Of a DNA stretch of 64,000 bases, positions 33,677 to 42,826 are shown one piece after another (positions within the stretch are counted from its first letter, which is position 1; every line of letters starts with the position of its first letter). Under the pieces are notes generated by a model that ran no database searches, was not told the DNA's origin, and was given only the letters and a program-made list of their open reading frames with translations. Made by a program: the position numbers and the translations under genes. The stretch is from JABAYQ01 sp049890095 (GTDB lineage: Bacteria; Bacteroidota; Bacteroidia; Flavobacteriales; UBA7312): the NCBI GenBank assembly GCA_049890095.1, contig JBMHCD010000009.1, forward strand, positions 1 through 64,000. Reading direction: 5' to 3'.

Positions 33677-34991
33677 ATTTTTTTATCATTTTTCTTTTAA
33701 TTAAAGATCTAACATATAGTAACTTTACTAAACAGCTTATAACGATTACTATACTTGTACTTAATGCAATTCCTGCAACTCCGAACTTCTCAATTAACAA
33801 AAAATTACAAATTAAATTTACTACCACACTTATAGACGAAGATAATATATTGAACCAATTTAAATTATATGCAGTCAAAAATCTAACAAAAATAATATCC
33901 ATTAAATAAAATGGAATCTGAAAACTAAACATAAAAAGTACATACGACACCCTTTCAGTGTCGGATAAATCAAACTCTCCTCTTTGAAAGAACAGAGTAA
34001 CTAAATCTTCACCAAACAAAATAAGCAATAAACTACACAATGAAGAAAATAGAAACACATATAATATCTTCTGTTTAAGAAAAGAAGCTATTTCTTCTGT
34101 TGACTTTTCAGCAATTTCAGCAAAATATGGTAAAATTACATTGCCAACTGCCACAGTGAAAACTCCTATAACAAATGCTGGAAATTTCATTCCATAATTT
34201 AATGTACTTATTGCTCCATCTGCTAATCCAGAAGTGAAAAATTGATCTACAATAGGGTTTAGGCCAATAATTAAACCAGACAAAAGTTTTGGCACAAATT
34301 GCTTGTACAGATTTACAGATTCCGAATCATAAAAGTTTAAATCTGAAAACTTAAGTTTTAGAGGATTATTTAAATATAAAAAAATGGTTTCGCAAAATGC
34401 CCCTACTACATAAGCAAGTGTAATCAATTTTGCTGAAGGAGAATAAAAAATCAACGAGATAATAATCACAACAGAAGTGATAATTGGCGAAAAAACACTA
34501 ATCATAAATTTTTTTCTCACATCCAATAAACCACTTATTAAAGATGAAAAAGTCCAAAGTGGTATACACCATAATATAATACTTTGATAGGAAAAAACTT
34601 TGGCTCCAATTTGACTAGAGTAATTACGAACTAAGTATGTGTTAATAGGTTCTAATAAAAGAAATACGCTAAAGGTCAATACGATAGACAATAAAATAGT
34701 TTGAAGAATTAAATTATTGTGAAAAACGGTATTGTTATTTTTTTTAGCATAAATATAATTTGGAATTAAAACCGCCTTAAATGCTCCTAGAAATACACTT
34801 TTAAAAAAAGTTGGAATTAATATCAAAATAAAAAAAACATCTAACTCCTCACTCATACCGAATGATTTGCTGATGTAAATTTCTTTTATAAATCCAAAAA
34901 CTTTAACCAAAAAAACAACAATGGCTACCGATAATATATTTTTATAAAACCCACTGTTTTTAGCAAATATTTCCTGTAGTTTATTTAACAT
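33669..34991 (-). CDS. MurJ/MviN-type lipid-linked oligosaccharide flippase
   Basis: 440 residues, about twelve to fourteen hydrophobic helices of the MOP superfamily. The start GFYKNILSVAIVVFLVKVFGFIKEIYISKSFG and the stretch FFKSVFLGAFKAVLIPNY are closer to MurJ (lipid II flippase) than to ordinary Wzx flippases. Because it lies inside a polysaccharide operon, between a glycosyltransferase and the polymerase, I read it as the flippase that moves the undecaprenyl-linked repeat unit; a second, housekeeping MurJ would be expected elsewhere in the genome. Confidence 0.82.
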   Translation of the reverse strand: MLNKLQEIFAKNSGFYKNILSVAIVVFLVKVFGFIKEIYISKSFGMSEELDVFFILILIPTFFKSVFLGAFKAVLIPNYIYAKKNNNTVFHNNLILQTILLSIVLTFSVFLLLEPINTYLVRNYSSQIGAKVFSYQSIILWCIPLWTFSSLISGLLDVRKKFMISVFSPIITSVVIIISLIFYSPSAKLITLAYVVGAFCETIFLYLNNPLKLKFSDLNFYDSESVNLYKQFVPKLLSGLIIGLNPIVDQFFTSGLADGAISTLNYGMKFPAFVIGVFTVAVGNVILPYFAEIAEKSTEEIASFLKQKILYVFLFSSLCSLLLILFGEDLVTLFFQRGEFDLSDTERVSYVLFMFSFQIPFYLMDIIFVRFLTAYNLNWFNILSSSISVVVNLICNFLLIEKFGVAGIALSTSIVIVISCLVKLLYVRSLIKRKMIKKYV

Positions 34992-36035
34992 CTAACAAAT
35001 CCACTGATTAGCAATCGAGGTAAGATTATATTTTTGAATTCTTTTTTTAGACTCTTGGCTAAAGTCTTTTCTTATATTTTCGCTATCGACTATTTTTTGT
35101 AAATATTGACAATAAGTATTTAAATCATTTAGTGGAATAAGGTATCCATTTACTTCATGTTCTATCAACTCACTTGGCCCAGTTGGACAATCGGTAGAAA
35201 TACAGGCGCACCCATGATTCATTGCTTCTAGTAACACATTAGGAAACCCTTCAGAATTAGATGAAAAAGCAAAGACTAATGAATTTTTATAATAAGAATC
35301 TATGTTATTTACAGAACCAAAAAATGTTACTTTTTGTTCAACATCTAACTCTTTTGTAAGTCTTTTCAATTCATTCATTTCACTACCATATCCACATATA
35401 TGTAATTGCCAATCAGGAGCATTAATCATAGAAAAAGCAGATATAATCTGAGCCTGATTTTTATTTTTATTTAGAGATCCTACCGTCAAAATTATCTTAC
35501 TCTTTTCAACGAAAAAATCAGTTTTGATTTCAATAGGATTTTTGATAATACTAATTTTATCTTCACTCATGTATTGAGCAAAGTAATCTTTTATTAATGT
35601 AGTTTGAACAACTAAACGATCGGAATATCTGTAAAGTACTTTTCTCAAATTACCTCTAAAACCAATATTTCGATAAGGGTTTCCTCTTTCAGAGATTGTT
35701 AGGTGCAATTTTGGCACAAACCATTTGCATAAAATGCCAAACTGATTTGAAGATGTCATAAAACAAATCAATCTTGAAATTTTATTTTCATTTATAAATT
35801 TGATCAAAAAAAGTACATTTTTGAAATTTGACACTATCGATTTAAAAATATTCTTTTCTGTGTTTGAGTTTAGCTGAATTAATTTTACCCTAGAGTCTAT
35901 TTGGTAAAAAGGAGTACAATTATTTAACGTAATTAAATAAACATTTCTCGATTTTGATAGTTCTTTTGATAACAATGAAACAACTCTTTCAGCTCCACCA
36001 CTATTTAAACTACTTATAAGAAATGCTATTGCCAT
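34992..36035 (-). CDS. Glycosyltransferase family 4
   Basis: 347 residues, GT-B fold. Start FLISSLNSGGAERVVSLLS is the classical GGAER opening; the donor half shows VGSLNKNKNQAQIISAF and SNSEGFPNVLLEAMNHG with the E-x7-E pair. It is the first gene behind an internal promoter of the cluster and touches the flippase start with no gap. Resembles the group that includes GalNAc- and galactosyl-transferases (PglH/PglJ style). Specific donor unknown. Confidence 0.9.
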   Translation of the reverse strand: MAIAFLISSLNSGGAERVVSLLSKELSKSRNVYLITLNNCTPFYQIDSRVKLIQLNSNTEKNIFKSIVSNFKNVLFLIKFINENKISRLICFMTSSNQFGILCKWFVPKLHLTISERGNPYRNIGFRGNLRKVLYRYSDRLVVQTTLIKDYFAQYMSEDKISIIKNPIEIKTDFFVEKSKIILTVGSLNKNKNQAQIISAFSMINAPDWQLHICGYGSEMNELKRLTKELDVEQKVTFFGSVNNIDSYYKNSLVFAFSSNSEGFPNVLLEAMNHGCACISTDCPTGPSELIEHEVNGYLIPLNDLNTYCQYLQKIVDSENIRKDFSQESKKRIQKYNLTSIANQWIC

Positions 36036-36053
36036 ACCTTAAATTTAACCATA

Positions 36054-36083
36054 CAAATATAAAGTTCAAATCCACTGCACCAA
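36054..36083 (-). promoter_or_regulatory. Internal promoter of polysaccharide operon
   Basis: On the minus strand TTG (36081-36083), a 19-base spacer and TATATTTG (36054-36061), ending 18 bases before the glycosyltransferase ATG at 36035. It sits in the only gap of the operon over 50 bases. Confidence 0.6.
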
Positions 36084-36114
36084 CAAAACAAACAAGTTTT
36101 TGAATAGGAATCAG

Positions 36115-37161
36115 TTATTTAACTTTACTTTCTGAAAGGAGTAAATCTTCAATATACCATGAAATAGAATCTATCAATCCTTCTTCTAAAGTGTGAGTTG
36201 GGTTATAACCTAGAGTATCTTTAGCTTTTTCAATTGAAGCATTTGAATGACGAATGTCACCTGCTCTAAAATCTCTGTAGATTGGATCATTTATTTCTAA
36301 TTCTGGCAACTTAGATTTTATTTGATCTACTATTTTTTGATATAGGTTATTTAAAGTTTCTTTTCCACCTGCAGCTATATTAAATACAGTTCCAAATGCT
36401 GCTGTGTTTTTAGTAGTAGCCGCCAATATATTTGCTTGAACAACATTATCAATATAGGTGAAATCTCTACTAGTTTCTCCATCTCCATTGATGTAAAGCG
36501 GTTCTTTATCTAAGATTTGTTTTATCCATTTTGGCATTACTGCTGCATAGACACCATTAGGATCTTGTCGCCTTCCAAATACATTAAAATATCTTAAACC
36601 AACAGTTTCCATTCCATAACATTTATTGAAAACAGAAGCATATAATTCGTTAGCATATTTTGTAACAGCGTAAGGAGAAAGTAAATTTCCGGTAATCTCC
36701 TCAACTTTTGGAAGCCTTGCATTATCACCATAAACTGAAGAAGATGAAGCAAAAACAAAACGTTTCACTCCGTTTAAGTTTGCTGCCTGAATTAAGTTTA
36801 AAAATCCTGATACATTAGAATCATTCGACTTGATTGGATCATTTATAGATCTTGGAACAGAACCTAATGCAGCTTGATGCAAAACAACATCAATATTAGA
36901 TGTAATTTTTTTACAAGTATCATAAGATGTGATATCACATTCTATAAACTCCAAATTATTCCATTGGCTAGCAGATACATTTTCTTTAATTTTTTCAAGG
37001 TTTATCTTTCTACCTGTCACAAAATTATCGATAGCAACAACACTTTGATTCATTTTTAACAAATACTCTGTCAGATTTGAACCTATAAAACCTGCCGCTC
37101 CTGTAACTAACCAATTTTTTTTGAATTGATTGAGCTCGTGGATTTCGAATGTAATATTCAT
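36115..37161 (-). CDS. NAD-dependent UDP-N-acetylhexosamine 4-epimerase-like protein
   Basis: Extended SDR, 348 residues from the ATG at 37161. The ORF can be read to a TTG at 37188, but that codon lies within the -7 box, so it would not be transcribed as a start. Glycine motif TGAAGFIG, the ALGSVPRSI segment, a catalytic Ser in FASSSSVYG, YAVTK (YxxxK), and RYFNVFGRRQDPNGVYAAV. The pattern closely follows WbpP/TviC-type C4-epimerases that interconvert UDP-GlcNAc and UDP-GalNAc or their uronates. It supplies a sugar nucleotide to the cluster. Cytoplasmic. Confidence 0.88.
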   Translation of the reverse strand: MNITFEIHELNQFKKNWLVTGAAGFIGSNLTEYLLKMNQSVVAIDNFVTGRKINLEKIKENVSASQWNNLEFIECDITSYDTCKKITSNIDVVLHQAALGSVPRSINDPIKSNDSNVSGFLNLIQAANLNGVKRFVFASSSSVYGDNARLPKVEEITGNLLSPYAVTKYANELYASVFNKCYGMETVGLRYFNVFGRRQDPNGVYAAVMPKWIKQILDKEPLYINGDGETSRDFTYIDNVVQANILAATTKNTAAFGTVFNIAAGGKETLNNLYQKIVDQIKSKLPELEINDPIYRDFRAGDIRHSNASIEKAKDTLGYNPTHTLEEGLIDSISWYIEDLLLSESKVK

Positions 37162-37185
37162 AATTAAGGATAAATTATCTTTATT

Positions 37186-37218
37186 CAAAGTTATAAATTA
37201 AAATACTCGCTTTCCAAA
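37186..37218 (-). promoter_or_regulatory. Promoter of epimerase (minus strand)
   Basis: TTTG (37215-37218), a 21-base spacer, TAACTTTG (37186-37193) on the minus strand, 24 bases upstream of the ATG. Full consensus. Confidence 0.7.
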
Positions 37219-37232
37219 AAAAAATCTTTTTT

Positions 37233-37263
37233 TTTGATATGTACGTCTATTCGATTATTTTTG
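37233..37263 (+). promoter_or_regulatory. Promoter of wza-wzc genes (plus strand)
   Basis: TTTG (37233-37236), a 19-base spacer, TATTTTTG (37256-37263), 30 bases before the ATG at 37294. Its -33 box is only 14 bases from that of the divergent promoter. Confidence 0.7.
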
Positions 37264-37293
37264 CCCATCAGATTAAAATCTAATTATAACTTT

Positions 37294-38043
37294 ATGATTC
37301 TAAAATTTAGACCTTATTTATTGATTTTAGTTTTGTTCTTAGGCTCATGTGTTAGCAAAAAGAATTCTACCTATCTTCAAGGAAATTATACAGAAACTGA
37401 ACTAAATTTTCAAAACCAAAAAATTCAAAAAAATGATATCCTAGATCTAAATGTTAGTGCATTAGATATGAGTACAGTAATTGGATTCAAAGGCGACCCT
37501 AGAGCTAATACCAATATGAACGTAAAGTTATTAGAGGGATATAAAGTTGATGAAAACGGAAACGTTAACCTACCAATTATTGGAAATGTATTGGTTGAAA
37601 ACTTATCATTAGAACAAGCAAGTAAAAAAATACAAGATTTATTAGAAGAGTCTATTATTGACCCTATTGTTAGTATTACTATTGTAAGCTATAAAATTAC
37701 TATTTTGGGAGAAGTTAATAATCCAGGAACATTTTCGATTTATGATTCAAAGTTGAATATCTTTCAAGCACTTGGAATGGCAGGAGATATCTCTATCTAT
37801 GGTAAGAAAAGAAAAGTAAAGGTACTTAGAGAAATAGATGGGAAAATTATCAAGCGTACCATTGACCTTTCAAAATCAGATATTTTAAACTCTGAATTTT
37901 TTTATGTCAAAAACAATGACATTATTTATGTAGAATCCAATTTAAGTAAGAGATCAAGTAGCGGTTATTTTGGCAATTTAAGTAGTGTTACCTCCTTACT
38001 TTCTTTTTTCATAAGCATATTTTTATTAACATCTAATAACTAA
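37294..38043 (+). CDS. Polysaccharide export outer membrane lipoprotein (Wza-like)
   Basis: 249 residues from the ATG at 37294, which gives a lipoprotein signal with lipobox FLGSC (Cys19); the frame extends upstream only to a TTG. Contains a polysaccharide export domain (IQKNDILDLNVSALD ... ISLEQA-like repeat) and a SLBB domain (VSYKITILGEVNNPGTFSIYD, a strongly conserved piece). A C-terminal hydrophobic segment (SVTSLLSFFISIFLL) could be the membrane-spanning helix of the Wza pore. Forms the outer membrane channel for the polysaccharide and works with the Wzc protein encoded 8 bases downstream. Confidence 0.9.
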   Translation: MILKFRPYLLILVLFLGSCVSKKNSTYLQGNYTETELNFQNQKIQKNDILDLNVSALDMSTVIGFKGDPRANTNMNVKLLEGYKVDENGNVNLPIIGNVLVENLSLEQASKKIQDLLEESIIDPIVSITIVSYKITILGEVNNPGTFSIYDSKLNIFQALGMAGDISIYGKKRKVKVLREIDGKIIKRTIDLSKSDILNSEFFYVKNNDIIYVESNLSKRSSSGYFGNLSSVTSLLSFFISIFLLTSNN

Positions 38044-38051
38044 AATTTAAG

Positions 38052-40340
38052 ATGAATTCGAATAATCAAATAAATCAGAACGAATCCAGTTTTTTAGACC
38101 AATATGAAAATATAAAATCTATAATTACAAATAATGTAAAATTTTTAGCTATATCCGGATTAATCATTTTTGCATTATTTTTTATAAACCTTCTTAATAC
38201 TGATAAAAGCTATACTACTTTCACCAAAATTAAAATTTTAGAAGAAAAAGAGACATCTGCTTTTGCTATAGAAGGCATGATGAATTTATCCTCTCCTCTG
38301 AGTAATGATAAAGAAGTTGAAAATGAAGTTGAAATTATTAAATCTAAAAACGTTTTAGAAAAAATTGTTTCAGATCTTTATCTAAACCAAACATATACCA
38401 AAAACAATTTTTTTGGTAATACAACCTATAATCAGTTTAACTCTCCTATCAATATAGAGGTTAGTGGAAACCACAAAATAAACTTCAATTTAGATTTTAA
38501 AGATGAAAATCAATTTGAAATTTCAAATGATGATATCACTCCAAAAATGTTTGAGTTGGACAAACCATTTATTTTTGGCTCAGATACTGTTGAAATAAAT
38601 TATACTGGAATCATTCCAATGGAAGAATTGATAGGAAACGAATTTTCTTTTTCCAAAAATGAATTGTACTTATCATATATAAGCTTAAAGAAAAGATTAA
38701 ACATAAAATTAGTAACTGAATCCATTTTAGAAATTTCAATTTCTGGAAGTGATTTTTACCTTAACGAAAAAATTATAAATGCTGTTTTAGATACCTATAA
38801 ATCTGACAGAGAAATAGACAAAAGAATAGTGTCTCAAAACACTTCTTATTTTCTCGCAGATAGAATTGATATCCTTAAAGATGAAATCAAAATATTAGAA
38901 AATAGCTTGTCTAATATTAAAAAGGATGGAGACATTTTTGATATGCAAGCAAAAAATATTGTCTATGGCGATCAGAAAATGAAGTCTGCATCAATGAATT
39001 TTGAAGTAGAAACTCAAGAATTATTAGCAAAAAGTTTTCTACAAAAATTAAATCAGCAAAACGAGAATGAATTACTGCCGCTTCCAATTGACTTAGGATT
39101 AGAAAATGAAAAGTTGTCTTCATTTACCTCCGAATACAACGAACTCATAAAAACTAAACAAGCTCTGCTTACAGGAAGAACTGACAAAAACCCAGAAATT
39201 CAATTCATTAACTCCCAACTCAATGGCTTACTAAAAAGTTTACAAAACTCTTTAAATCAATATATAAGTAGTCTGACACTTAAAAAACAAAAACTTAATG
39301 ACTACAAAAACACTATTGAATACGATTATCATAAGCTCAACGATGTAGAACTTACGGTATTAAGATTAACAAAAGAATTGGAAGTAAAATCAAATATATT
39401 ATTATTTTTATTTCAGAGGCTTGAAGAAAATGACTTGAAACTTTCTGCTAAAAGCCCTGTTTACAAAATACTTGACTTCACATATACTGACTTTTCTAAA
39501 CCAACCCCTAAATCGTCTCTTTATTTAATCGCTGGTTTTTTAATTGCAATATTTATTCCTTTGGGATTTGTAATAATTAAACAATTCTTAAACAACAAAA
39601 TTTCTGACAAAAATAGTGTTGAAAGAATATTGAATTCTAATATTCCGATAATTGGAGAAATTCCTGAGTTTGGTAAAAACTTAAACAACCACCTAAAAAC
39701 TATTCACGAGGCATTCAGATTAGTCAGAACAAATTTATTTTTCACTCTTAAAAAAGATGAAAAAGTAATTTTAATAACTTCTTCAATTAAGGGCGAAGGA
39801 AAAAGCCTTGTTTCTGTTAATCTTGCAAAAAATTTAGCCTCATTAAATGAAAATAAAGTTGTTGTTTTAGGTTTAGATTTAAGAAATCCGCAATTGCATT
39901 CTTCGCTGAAAATCGAAAGAAACTCAAGTTTAGGGCTTACCAATTATCTTATTGATGGCTCTATTGATTTTAATCCAATGATTGAAAAGGTTGAGAATAT
40001 TGACATCATTCAGTCAGGTCCTATTCCACCAAATCCAACTGAGTTATTGCTTTCAAATAACCTTAATCAGCTATTAGAAGTTTTAAAATCTAAATATGAT
40101 TATATCATATTGGATACTGCTCCTTGTTTACTAGTTTCAGATACGCTTAACTTTACTAAGTTATCAGATCAAACTATATATGTAACTAGATCAAACCATA
40201 CGGATGTTAAAGTAATTTCCTACATCAATAAATTATATGAAGATAACTCTTTCAATAAATTATCAGTCGTGATTAATGGAGTACCTGAACATAATTTAAA
40301 CTATGGTTTTAGCTATGGCTATGAACATAGCAAACAATAA
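38052..40340 (+). CDS. Wzc-like polysaccharide co-polymerase and tyrosine autokinase
   Basis: 762 residues. Two membrane helices (about 35-52 and 480-502) flank a large periplasmic Wzz domain with coiled-coil sections. The cytoplasmic end is a BY-kinase: Walker A SSIKGEGKS, a degenerate Walker A' VVLGLDLRNP and Walker B YIILDTAP. The tail has tyrosines (NYGFSYGYEHSK), a short version of the usual Tyr cluster. It controls chain length and export of the polysaccharide through cycles of phosphorylation. Its stop is one base from the stop of the convergent deacetylase gene, with no terminator. Confidence 0.92.
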   Translation: MNSNNQINQNESSFLDQYENIKSIITNNVKFLAISGLIIFALFFINLLNTDKSYTTFTKIKILEEKETSAFAIEGMMNLSSPLSNDKEVENEVEIIKSKNVLEKIVSDLYLNQTYTKNNFFGNTTYNQFNSPINIEVSGNHKINFNLDFKDENQFEISNDDITPKMFELDKPFIFGSDTVEINYTGIIPMEELIGNEFSFSKNELYLSYISLKKRLNIKLVTESILEISISGSDFYLNEKIINAVLDTYKSDREIDKRIVSQNTSYFLADRIDILKDEIKILENSLSNIKKDGDIFDMQAKNIVYGDQKMKSASMNFEVETQELLAKSFLQKLNQQNENELLPLPIDLGLENEKLSSFTSEYNELIKTKQALLTGRTDKNPEIQFINSQLNGLLKSLQNSLNQYISSLTLKKQKLNDYKNTIEYDYHKLNDVELTVLRLTKELEVKSNILLFLFQRLEENDLKLSAKSPVYKILDFTYTDFSKPTPKSSLYLIAGFLIAIFIPLGFVIIKQFLNNKISDKNSVERILNSNIPIIGEIPEFGKNLNNHLKTIHEAFRLVRTNLFFTLKKDEKVILITSSIKGEGKSLVSVNLAKNLASLNENKVVVLGLDLRNPQLHSSLKIERNSSLGLTNYLIDGSIDFNPMIEKVENIDIIQSGPIPPNPTELLLSNNLNQLLEVLKSKYDYIILDTAPCLLVSDTLNFTKLSDQTIYVTRSNHTDVKVISYINKLYEDNSFNKLSVVINGVPEHNLNYGFSYGYEHSKQ

Positions 40341-40341
40341 T

Positions 40342-41316
40342 TTATTTTTTAAATAAATACTTTAAAAAGTAATATAAACCAGACAAATGTGCATGTATAA
40401 TATGCTTGCTATTAGTGTTTGGTAAAGAAAGTCTGCTTATAGAATACATACATTCAACTTTAGTCCAGCACCATATATTCATAAATGAATGAGTGAAATT
40501 TGAATTTTCTAAACATTTTTTTACTCCATCGTTAACTTCTATTTCTGAACCAAAAGGGTAACTAAAAAACGAACTATTATAAATTGTGTCTAACTTGGTC
40601 TGACAAAAATTGATTTCATCTTTTAAATCGCTTGACACAAGCTTAGATAATATAGCATGAGATTTTGAATGACAAGCAATAATTTGATTCTGTTTTTTCA
40701 TGCTATCAATTTGTTGTGAAGTTAGTCCTAAAAATCTTGAATTATAATAAATAGTATCTACAGTAAGTTTTGAAAATAAAAATGAACTATTTAGCTGATG
40801 TAAAACTGAATTCAATCGATTAAAATTTGCTGTCAAATATTTATATAATTTAATGTAAGCTTCTAATCTATTTGAATCACAAATAGTAAAAGTCAAATTT
40901 TCAATCTCATATTTGCCAGATGGAACATATGAAAACCAAAGTAAAATTTGGTCAATCCATAATGGTTTTTTACTATCGATTAGGTCTGAAGTTATAAAAA
41001 AGATAGCTTTAACATTATATTTATTTAAAAGTGGTAATGCCTCATAAAAGTTATTTTGATAGCCGTCATCAAATGTTATTATTGCGGATTTAGGCTTATC
41101 TATTACCGTTGTAAAAGCAAATCGTTTATTTATCTCTCTGATCTGTACTTCAAAATTACTTTTTGAGTGTGAAACCCCAAGATGTGGAGCATCATCATAA
41201 AATTTATCTTCAATGATATTATGATAGGTAATAACACGCTGCCGAGATCTAGTTAAAAAATAAAACAGACTATTAATTCCTATATAATGTGCTACAAAAA
41301 GAAAAAAATTAAGCAT
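40342..41316 (-). CDS. Polysaccharide deacetylase family protein
   Basis: 324 residues, NodB-homology fold. Motif 1 is IITFDDGYQNN with the catalytic and metal Asp; motif 2 is CHSKSHAIL, where the first His of the usual H-S/T-x-x-H is offset; motif 3 is seen as FSYPFGSE. An N-terminal hydrophobic segment may anchor it. Acts on N-acetyl groups of sugars, here probably of the surface polysaccharide. One-base overlap with the double-GNAT gene upstream: the T of its ATG is also the first base of the other stop. Confidence 0.85.
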   Translation of the reverse strand: MLNFFLFVAHYIGINSLFYFLTRSRQRVITYHNIIEDKFYDDAPHLGVSHSKSNFEVQIREINKRFAFTTVIDKPKSAIITFDDGYQNNFYEALPLLNKYNVKAIFFITSDLIDSKKPLWIDQILLWFSYVPSGKYEIENLTFTICDSNRLEAYIKLYKYLTANFNRLNSVLHQLNSSFLFSKLTVDTIYYNSRFLGLTSQQIDSMKKQNQIIACHSKSHAILSKLVSSDLKDEINFCQTKLDTIYNSSFFSYPFGSEIEVNDGVKKCLENSNFTHSFMNIWCWTKVECMYSISRLSLPNTNSKHIIHAHLSGLYYFLKYLFKK

Positions 41317-42815
41317 TAAAAAACGAATTTAGATTTAATTTTTTTGAACCCTATTTTTAAAATAGCTCTGTTAGAAGGTACATTTGTTGACAATGCATAA
41401 ATGTAGGCATATTTACCCTCATCTAATATAGAGAGAATATTTTTTAGAAGATATTGATAAAGTCCTGAGTTTCTGTGCGAGAATAAGGTAAAGAAATCAT
41501 ATAGTATATAAGAGTTAGGTTTAGAAATTACTTTGTTTTTTTCCGAAACATATAATGGTTTACTAGTCGACCAACCATAAGTAACAATCTGATTTTCTGT
41601 TTTCAAACAATAAAAAACATCTCCATTTTTCATTCGTTTATAATGGTACCTTTTTACAATTAAATTTGATTTTCTAAACTCATCAACAAGAGATGAGTAA
41701 TCATTTATTTTCAAAAAGGATAAATCATTACGATTAGAAATCAAATTTGATTTTACTTCAAACCTATAAAAATTAACCCTATTTTTTTGAGATAAAACAT
41801 GACGAATAACATTTTTAATATTACCCACAGACGCTCTAATTATTTTTTGTTTTTTACTTAAAATAAAAAACACAGAAAACATAAATTTATTGAAGAAACC
41901 TAAAGGGAAATAATAGGTTAAGACACTATTAGTTTTATTTGAAAACCTAGACTTATAGGACTCTTCTCCTAAACCAAAATTTAACTCTTTCAAATTATTT
42001 TGATGACAATAAAATGCAAGTTCATACATAATTAATGACATGGGAGAAAAAGGATAAAATTTTATATTTATTACAGGTGTATGAAATAATAAACTATGTT
42101 TAGATAAAATTCCAAAATGCATTGCTATAATTTCATCTGAAGCATAAATAATTGTGAGCAGTTTATTTTTCTTATTAGCAGAGTAAAACGTTTTTCTTTT
42201 CTCCTCATTAAAACTACTACTAACACCATCGAAACTCCATCGCTCTTTATGTAGTTTTTCCAAACGATCTATATGTTCATCGGTTATCTCCGAATCGGAT
42301 AAATGACGAACTGAGTAATTAAAATTATCAACAACCTTTTTGCGATGACGTTTGATTCCTTTTTTAGAATATAAAGACGTAAAACTTTCTTCACCCTTAT
42401 CAAATAAACTTATTTTTTCCTCTACTGAATAATAAGAGTTTAACTTTGTCTTTTGATACAAATTTTCAAAAATTAACCACTTTATGTTATTAAAGGTGGC
42501 ATAATTTTTAAGCGTAGAAATGTATGATTTTTCATAACCCTTACAAATATAAATAGGATTAAAATCAAAGAACTCATAACCATATAAAAATAATGATTTA
42601 TTGCTTAAAGTTGCTATTCTTCTAATACCTTCATAAAAAAGCGCTCCAGCTTTCAACTTTTTGTTAAACAACGCGATAAAAACAACATTCTCTTCTCTGT
42701 AGCTGGCTAATTTTAATAATTCTTTCCATTGCTGAATTGGCAATAAATCTTGCTCATCTAAAGAATCAATAAAATCATTTATAGATTCTAAATTATGTAA
42801 AATTATTTCTTGCAT
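41316..42815 (-). CDS. Double acyltransferase (FemAB/BioF2-like plus GNAT)
   Basis: 499 residues. The first about 350 residues have the BioF2-like GNAT (FemAB-related) layout found in exopolysaccharide clusters: GIKRHRKKVV, ERWSFDGVSS, IIAMHFGIL and LNFGLGEESYKSRF. The last 110 residues add a second GNAT-like domain with the acetyl-CoA loop HRNSGLYQYLL and NVPSNRAILKIGFKK. It probably attaches acyl or aminoacyl groups to sugars or lipid-linked precursors. Co-transcribed with the flavin reductase 11 bases upstream and the deacetylase. The fusion of two acyltransferases is noteworthy. Confidence 0.78.
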   Translation of the reverse strand: MQEIILHNLESINDFIDSLDEQDLLPIQQWKELLKLASYREENVVFIALFNKKLKAGALFYEGIRRIATLSNKSLFLYGYEFFDFNPIYICKGYEKSYISTLKNYATFNNIKWLIFENLYQKTKLNSYYSVEEKISLFDKGEESFTSLYSKKGIKRHRKKVVDNFNYSVRHLSDSEITDEHIDRLEKLHKERWSFDGVSSSFNEEKRKTFYSANKKNKLLTIIYASDEIIAMHFGILSKHSLLFHTPVINIKFYPFSPMSLIMYELAFYCHQNNLKELNFGLGEESYKSRFSNKTNSVLTYYFPLGFFNKFMFSVFFILSKKQKIIRASVGNIKNVIRHVLSQKNRVNFYRFEVKSNLISNRNDLSFLKINDYSSLVDEFRKSNLIVKRYHYKRMKNGDVFYCLKTENQIVTYGWSTSKPLYVSEKNKVISKPNSYILYDFFTLFSHRNSGLYQYLLKNILSILDEGKYAYIYALSTNVPSNRAILKIGFKKIKSKFVF

Positions 42816-42826
42816 AAATTACAAGT

